From assembly GCA_963778465.1 (NCBI GenBank), contig CAVZUK010000002.1:1364001-1428000 (forward strand): DNA of 64,000 nt, written 5' to 3'. Made by a program: the position numbers and the translations under genes. Every line of letters begins with the position of its first letter. The stretch's first letter is position 1. Shown here one piece after another: positions 60,037 through 64,000 of this stretch. Source of the DNA: CAVZBW01 sp963778465. GTDB taxonomy: Bacteria > Actinomycetota > Acidimicrobiia > Acidimicrobiales > RAAP-2. The notes below the pieces were generated by a model that made no database searches, was not told the origin of the DNA, and saw only the letters and a program-made list of their open reading frames with translations.

Positions 60037-60984
60037 TTGGGTCCCGAGGTCGACACCGCGCCCGCGACCCGGTTGGTGCTCCGAGACCGGAGCTACGACA
60101 TCCGGTTCCGCGCGTTGCTCATGGGGATCCTCAACCGGACTCCCGACTCCTTCTACGACCGGGGTGCGACCTTCGCCTTCGACGCCTTCTTGCAGCGCGC
60201 CGAGACGCTCGTCGCGCAGGGCGCCGACATCCTGGACGTCGGTGGGGTCAAGGCCGGACCCGGCCCCGAGGTCGGCCTCGACGAGGAGCTCGATCGTGTC
60301 GTCCCGGCGGTCGAGGCACTGTGTGCGCGCTGGGACGTGCCGGTCTCGGTCGACACCTGGCGAGCCGCGGTGGCGCGGGAGGCCTATCGCGCGGGAGCGG
60401 TGGTGGGTAACGACATCAGCGGGTTCGCCGACCCCGACTACGTGACCGAGGCCGCTCGGGCCCGGGCCGCCGTGGTGGCCACCCACATCCGGCTTGCCCC
60501 CCGGGTGCCCGATCCCGAGCCGCACTACGACGACCTGGTCGCCGAAGTCACCACCATGCTCGTCGAACGGGCTCGGCGGGCACACGACGCCGGCATCCCG
60601 AAGGAGAGCATCGTGCTCGACGCGGGGTTGGACCTGGGCAAGACCGCAGCCCAGTCGCTCACCTTGCTGCGGGCGTCCCGCGAGCTCGTGGAGACCGGCT
60701 ATCCGGTGCTCCTGTCCGCGTCCAACAAGAGGTTCCTCGGCGACCTCCTCGGGCTCGAGCTGACCGAACGTGGCGACGCATCGCTCTCGGCGGCGGCGCT
60801 GGGCGTCGTCCTCGGGTGCCGCATCCTCAGGGTTCACGACGTGGAGGGCCACCGCCAGGTACGTGACACGCTGGCAGCCGTGATGGAAGCGGCAGTTCAG
60901 CGCGGCCCGGGACCTGACCCCATTCTCGACCCCGGCTCCGACCCCGGCTCCGACCCCGGCCCGGGCCGAGAGGTCGCCTCGTGA
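60037..60984 (+). CDS. dihydropteroate synthase-family protein (FolP2-like)
   Basis: The protein has 315 residues and a TIM barrel of the pterin-binding family. Motifs are altered from true DHPS: MGILNRTPDSFYDRG, ILDVGGVKAGPGP (in place of GGESTRPG), VSVDTW, VVGNDISGF, VLDAGLDLGKT and LSASNKRFLG (in place of SRKSFIG). This is the FolP2 pattern of actinobacteria, whose DHPS activity is doubtful. A 12-base repeat adds DPGSDPGSDPGPG at the C-terminus. A TTG start 3 bases after the thioredoxin gene and an overlap with holA indicate one operon. Confidence 0.83.
   Translation: MGPEVDTAPATRLVLRDRSYDIRFRALLMGILNRTPDSFYDRGATFAFDAFLQRAETLVAQGADILDVGGVKAGPGPEVGLDEELDRVVPAVEALCARWDVPVSVDTWRAAVAREAYRAGAVVGNDISGFADPDYVTEAARARAAVVATHIRLAPRVPDPEPHYDDLVAEVTTMLVERARRAHDAGIPKESIVLDAGLDLGKTAAQSLTLLRASRELVETGYPVLLSASNKRFLGDLLGLELTERGDASLSAAALGVVLGCRILRVHDVEGHRQVRDTLAAVMEAAVQRGPGPDPILDPGSDPGSDPGPGREVAS
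60928..60963 (+). repeat. 12-base tandem repeat in the folP2-like gene
   Basis: Two exact copies of GACCCCGGCTCC and a third partial copy encode an acidic Asp-Pro-Gly tail before the stop. Confidence 0.8.
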
Positions 60985-62009
60985 GCGCTCGCCGGTCCGC
61001 CACTACGGTCTCCGACGCCCTGGCACCCGTCTACCTGGTCCGGGGCGACGATCCCTCGGTGCTCGCCCAGGCCGTGCACAACCTGCTCCGGGGGCTGGTC
61101 GGCGATCGGGACCCGTCGCTCGTCCTGGAGGAGCACGGTGGACCGTCGGCCGACGAACTCGACGTCGGCGCCGTGATCGACGCCTTCTCCACCCCGCCGT
61201 TCCTGGTCGACCGCCGCATCGTGGTCGTGCGCGACGCCGGTCGGCTGACGGCCGCCGACGCGGGTCGGTTAGTGGAGGTCCTGAGCGACCCGCCGCCGAT
61301 GTCGGTGCTCCTGCTCGTGAGCGGCGGTGGGACCATCCCCCAGGGCCTGGTCAAGGCCGCGGGAGCGGTCGGCCAGGTCGTCGATGCAGGAGTCGGGACC
61401 GGGAAGAGCCGGGTCCGCTGGATCGAGGAGCAGGTCGATCGCGGCTCGGTGCAGCTCACTCCGCGCGCCCTCCATCTCCTCACCGAGCATCTGGGCGAGG
61501 ACGTCGGCAGGCTGGCCGGGCTCCTGGACATGCTCGCCACGGCCTACGGCCAAGGGTCGAGGGTGGACGTCGACGAGCTCGCCCCGTTCCTCGGCGAGGC
61601 CGGGTCGGTGCCACCTTGGGACCTGACCGACGCCATCGACGCGGGCCGTACCGAGGACGCACTGGCCGCCCTGCATCGCCAGCTGGGTGCCGGCGGGCGC
61701 TCGGCGCCAGAGGTCCTGGGCGCGGTGCACCGTCACTTCGCGCAGATGCTGGCCCTCGAGGGATCGGGCGCCTCGACGGCGGAGGAGGCGGCCGCCCTGC
61801 TCGGCGCCAGGAGCACCTTCGTGGCGAGGAAGGCGCTCCAGCGCTCCAGCCAGCTCGGGTTCGAGCGCATCGGCCAGGCGATCCTGCTCCTGGCGCGTGC
61901 CGATCTCGACATCAAGGGGGAGACGGGCGTCTCGCCGGAGCTGGTGCTCGAAGTCCTCGTGGCGCGCCTCAGCCGCCTGAGCAGGACCCGGGGAGGGCGC
62001 CGACGCTGA
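60981..62009 (+). CDS. holA: DNA polymerase III subunit delta
   Basis: The protein has 342 residues. VYLVRGDDPSVLAQAVHNLL opens the AAA-like domain, VDRRIVVVRDAGRL and VLLLVSGGG follow, then DVGRLAGLLDMLATAYG and the collar-type domain (PPWDLTDAIDAGRTEDALAAL; LARADLDIKGETGVSPELVLEVLVARL). It loads the sliding clamp as part of the clamp loader. The GTG start overlaps the FolP2-like stop by four bases. Position next to rpsT and lepA is conserved in actinobacteria. Confidence 0.9.
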   Translation: MSARRSATTVSDALAPVYLVRGDDPSVLAQAVHNLLRGLVGDRDPSLVLEEHGGPSADELDVGAVIDAFSTPPFLVDRRIVVVRDAGRLTAADAGRLVEVLSDPPPMSVLLLVSGGGTIPQGLVKAAGAVGQVVDAGVGTGKSRVRWIEEQVDRGSVQLTPRALHLLTEHLGEDVGRLAGLLDMLATAYGQGSRVDVDELAPFLGEAGSVPPWDLTDAIDAGRTEDALAALHRQLGAGGRSAPEVLGAVHRHFAQMLALEGSGASTAEEAAALLGARSTFVARKALQRSSQLGFERIGQAILLLARADLDIKGETGVSPELVLEVLVARLSRLSRTRGGRRR

Positions 62010-62074
62010 GTCGGTGAGCTGAGTGGGTCAGAAGTGTCCGTGCGGAGACGGGAGGTCCCCCGGCCGCCGAGCGG

Positions 62075-62350
62075 TCAGGCGCTGCGCGAAGCCTCGATGC
62101 TGTCGATCCGCCGCATGAGCCGGGACTTGCGGTTCGCCGCCTGGTTGCGGTGGATGACGCCCTTGGCGGCCGCCTTGTCGATGCGGCGCACGGCGGCGCG
62201 CAGGGACTCGGCGCTCTCCTCGTCGCCGTACTCGGCGTCGGCGACAGCGGTCTTGGCGCGCGTGCGCAACTCGGCCTTGACCGACTTGTTGCGGAGGCGT
62301 CGCCGTTCGTTTTGGCGATTCCGCTTTATCTGGCTGCGGATGTTGGCCAT
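62075..62350 (-). CDS. rpsT: 30S ribosomal protein S20
   Basis: The protein has 91 residues: MANIRSQIKRNRQNERRRLRNKSVKAELRTRAK, then VRRIDKAAAKGVIHRNQAANRKSRLMRRI, all typical of bS20. It binds 16S rRNA in the body of the small subunit. The ATG at 62350 is chosen over an upstream ATG at 62374, since MANI(R/K)SQ is the universal start. It is convergent with holA (65 bases) and divergent from lepA. Confidence 0.96.
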   Translation of the reverse strand: MANIRSQIKRNRQNERRRLRNKSVKAELRTRAKTAVADAEYGDEESAESLRAAVRRIDKAAAKGVIHRNQAANRKSRLMRRIDSIEASRSA

Positions 62351-62359
62351 AGCCCGGAG

Positions 62360-62365
62360 ATAGTA
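62360..62365 (-). promoter_or_regulatory. -10 element of rpsT (TACTAT on the minus strand)
   Basis: TACTAT ends 9 bases before the rpsT ATG, so the transcript would start at or a few bases before the start codon. There is no room for a ribosome site, which fits a leaderless or near-leaderless mRNA. Confidence 0.5.
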
Positions 62366-62393
62366 CCAGGCCATGAGACACGTATACGTCCGG

Positions 62394-62399
62394 TACGAT
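62394..62399 (+). promoter_or_regulatory. -10 element of lepA (TACGAT)
   Basis: TACGAT ends 10 bases before the GTG at 62410, so transcription likely starts close to the GTG. This supports GTG 62410 rather than ATG 62428 as the lepA start and a leaderless mRNA. Confidence 0.5.
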
Positions 62400-62409
62400 C
62401 GTTCCTGAC

Positions 62410-64000
62410 GTGACGAGCACCTCCATCATGGCTCCGATCCCCACCGAGCGGATCAGGAATTTCTCGATCATCAGCCACGTCGACCACGGCAAGTCCACGC
62501 TCTCCGACCGGATCCTCGAGCTGACCGGCGCCGTCGACCCTCGGCAGATGCGCGAGCAGTACCTGGACTCGATGGACATCGAACGCGAACGCGGGATCAC
62601 CATCAAGGCGCAGAACGTGCGGGTCGTGCACCGCGACCACGTCCTGCACCTGATCGACACGCCCGGCCATGTCGACTTCGGCTACGAGGTGAGCCGCTCG
62701 CTCGCCGCCTGCGAGGGCGCCGTCCTGCTGGTGGACGCCTCCCAGGGGATCCAGGCCCAGACGCTGGCCAATTGCTACCAGGCCCTCGAGCACAACCTCG
62801 AGATCGTGGCCGTCTTGAACAAGATCGACCTCCCGGCGGCCGAGCCCGAGCGCTGCGCCGCAGAGATCGAGCAGGTGCTCGGGTTGCCGGCGGCCGAGAT
62901 CCTGCGCATCTCGGCCAAGACCGGCGAGGGGGTGCACCAGCTCCTCGACGCCGTGATCGAGCGGATCCCGGCTCCCGGGGGGTCCGCCGACTCGCCCTTG
63001 CGCACGCTGATCTTCGACTCCGTCTACGACCAGTACCGGGGAGTCGTGAGCTCGGTGCGGGTCTTCGACGGAGTCCTCCGCCACGGCGCCCGCCTCAGGT
63101 TCATGCAGGCCGGCGCCGACCACGACATCGAGGAGATCGGGGTCCGCACACCCACCACGCTGCCGGTCAAGGAGCTCGGCCCGGGCCAGGTCGGGTACCT
63201 CATCGCCGGCATCAAGAACGTGGCCGAGGCCCGCTCCGGCGAGACGGTCACCGACGTCGCCGACCCGGCGGCCGAGGCGCTGGAGGGTTATCTCGACCCC
63301 AAGCCGATGGTCTTCTGTGGTCTCTACCCGGTCGACGGGGACCAGCTGCCCGACCTGCGCGACGCCCTGGAGAAGCTCCGGATCAACGACGCCAGCTTCA
63401 CCTTCGAGCCCGAGTCGTCCCACGCGCTCGGGTTCGGCTTCCGCTGCGGGTTCCTCGGCCTGTTGCACATGGAGATCATCCGGGAGCGCCTCGAGCGGGA
63501 ATTCGACCTGTCCCTGATCGCCACCGCACCGTCCGTCGCCTACCAGGTCGAGCTGACCGACGGGGGCGTCGTGGAGGTGGACAACCCGATCGACCTGCCC
63601 GAGGTGAGTCGGATCGCCACCATCTCCGAGCCGATCCTGACCGCCACGATCCTGACCCCGTCGGAGTACACGGGCTCCGTGATGGACCTCTGCCAGACCC
63701 GCCGGGCCGAGATGACGCGCATGGAGTACCTCTCGCCCGAGCGGGTCGAGCTCGTCTACCGGATCCCCCTGGCCGAGGTGGTCGTCGACTTCTTCGACCA
63801 GCTCAAGAGCCGCACCAAGGGGTATGCCAGCCTCGACTACGAGCCGGCCGACTACGCGGAGGCCAACCTCGTCCGGGTCGACCTGCTCATCAACCACGTC
63901 CCGGTGGACGCGTTCTCGACCATCGTGCACCGGAGCCAGGCCGACGCCTACGGTCGGCGGATGACCGAGCGCCTGCGCGAGCTCATTCCCCGCCAGCTCT
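62410..64000 (+). CDS. lepA: elongation factor 4 (LepA), cut by window end
   Basis: There are 530 residues visible, about the first 88 percent. The G domain has NFSIISHVDHGKSTLSDRILE (G1), ERERGITIKAQNVRV (switch), LIDTPGHVDFGYEVSRSL (G3) and VLNKIDLP (G4). Domain II and the LepA-type GFGFRCGFLGLLHMEIIRERLEREFDL follow, then the IATISEPILTATILTPSEYTGSVMDLCQTRR domain V region. It is a ribosome back-translocation or assembly GTPase. The start is GTG 62410 with an upstream -10 element; ATG 62428 is the alternative. The frame is open to the window edge. Confidence 0.95.
   Translation, partial: MTSTSIMAPIPTERIRNFSIISHVDHGKSTLSDRILELTGAVDPRQMREQYLDSMDIERERGITIKAQNVRVVHRDHVLHLIDTPGHVDFGYEVSRSLAACEGAVLLVDASQGIQAQTLANCYQALEHNLEIVAVLNKIDLPAAEPERCAAEIEQVLGLPAAEILRISAKTGEGVHQLLDAVIERIPAPGGSADSPLRTLIFDSVYDQYRGVVSSVRVFDGVLRHGARLRFMQAGADHDIEEIGVRTPTTLPVKELGPGQVGYLIAGIKNVAEARSGETVTDVADPAAEALEGYLDPKPMVFCGLYPVDGDQLPDLRDALEKLRINDASFTFEPESSHALGFGFRCGFLGLLHMEIIRERLEREFDLSLIATAPSVAYQVELTDGGVVEVDNPIDLPEVSRIATISEPILTATILTPSEYTGSVMDLCQTRRAEMTRMEYLSPERVELVYRIPLAEVVVDFFDQLKSRTKGYASLDYEPADYAEANLVRVDLLINHVPVDAFSTIVHRSQADAYGRRMTERLRELIPRQL

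Overview
The window reads as a chromosomal segment of a very GC-rich actinobacterium. GTG and TTG starts and 4-base start/stop overlaps are common. The gene set includes an igr-like sterol side-chain operon, several FadD and acyl-CoA dehydrogenase genes, two F420-type LLM oxidoreductases, WS/DGAT, a BsaP zinc-ribbon protein and DUF222/HNH genes. Assignment to an Acidimicrobiia-like or other deep actinobacterial lineage is an inference; no rRNA is present to confirm it.

Layout. 1-4103 (+) is the end of a tightly overlapping operon matching the mycobacterial igr locus: acyl-CoA dehydrogenase, ChsH2-like, acyl-CoA dehydrogenase, ChsH1-like, Ltp2-like. 4104-9935 is an accessory islet: a tandem pair of unknown secreted proteins between two minus-strand gene scraps, a duplicated DUF4389 membrane protein, an alpha/beta hydrolase, a decayed DUF222 gene, two NTF2-like proteins and a small membrane protein. 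9936-15663 (-) is an acyl-CoA synthetase operon of three FadD genes and an isochorismatase-fold protein lacking its catalytic residues. 15770-20015 holds a flippase, a frameshifted DUF1214 gene, a sulfotransferase and an archaeal-type riboflavin synthase. 20121-24569 is a biotin cluster, bioA-bioF-bioD (+) facing bioB-bsaP (-). 24641-30944 holds an acyl-CoA dehydrogenase, an amidase, an LLM oxidoreductase, an esterase and S-adenosylhomocysteine hydrolase.

30984-39914 contains a zinc-ribbon Ser/Thr kinase, a YCII/DGPF gene behind an ECF42-like promoter, and an envelope block: a candidate structured RNA leader, two secreted proteins, two large polytopic membrane proteins (GT87-like and DUF2079) and a secreted GH43 protein. 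39986-47468 holds a two-domain CaiB-type CoA-transferase, a DHA2 exporter and a frameshifted cyclase-ATPase regulator. 47465-51801 is a lipid and unknown block with WS/DGAT next to a patatin-like protein. 52124-64000 is largely housekeeping: tRNA-Ala(GGC), leuS, an intact DUF222/HNH gene, an LLM oxidoreductase, a PAC2 protein, a phosphotransferase, thioredoxin-TPR, a FolP2-like protein, holA, rpsT and lepA (cut by the window end).

Themes. Lipid and sterol CoA chemistry dominates (igr-like enzymes, FadDs, acyl-CoA dehydrogenases, CoA-transferase, WS/DGAT, lipases). Genome decay is visible: two single-base frameshifts and an internally deleted DUF222 copy, whose intact relative lies 46 kb away in inverted orientation with a shared upstream flank. 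The less understood elements are the twin secreted proteins, the RNA leader at 32698-32762, the ECF42-like promoter without a sigma gene in view, and the envelope block downstream.
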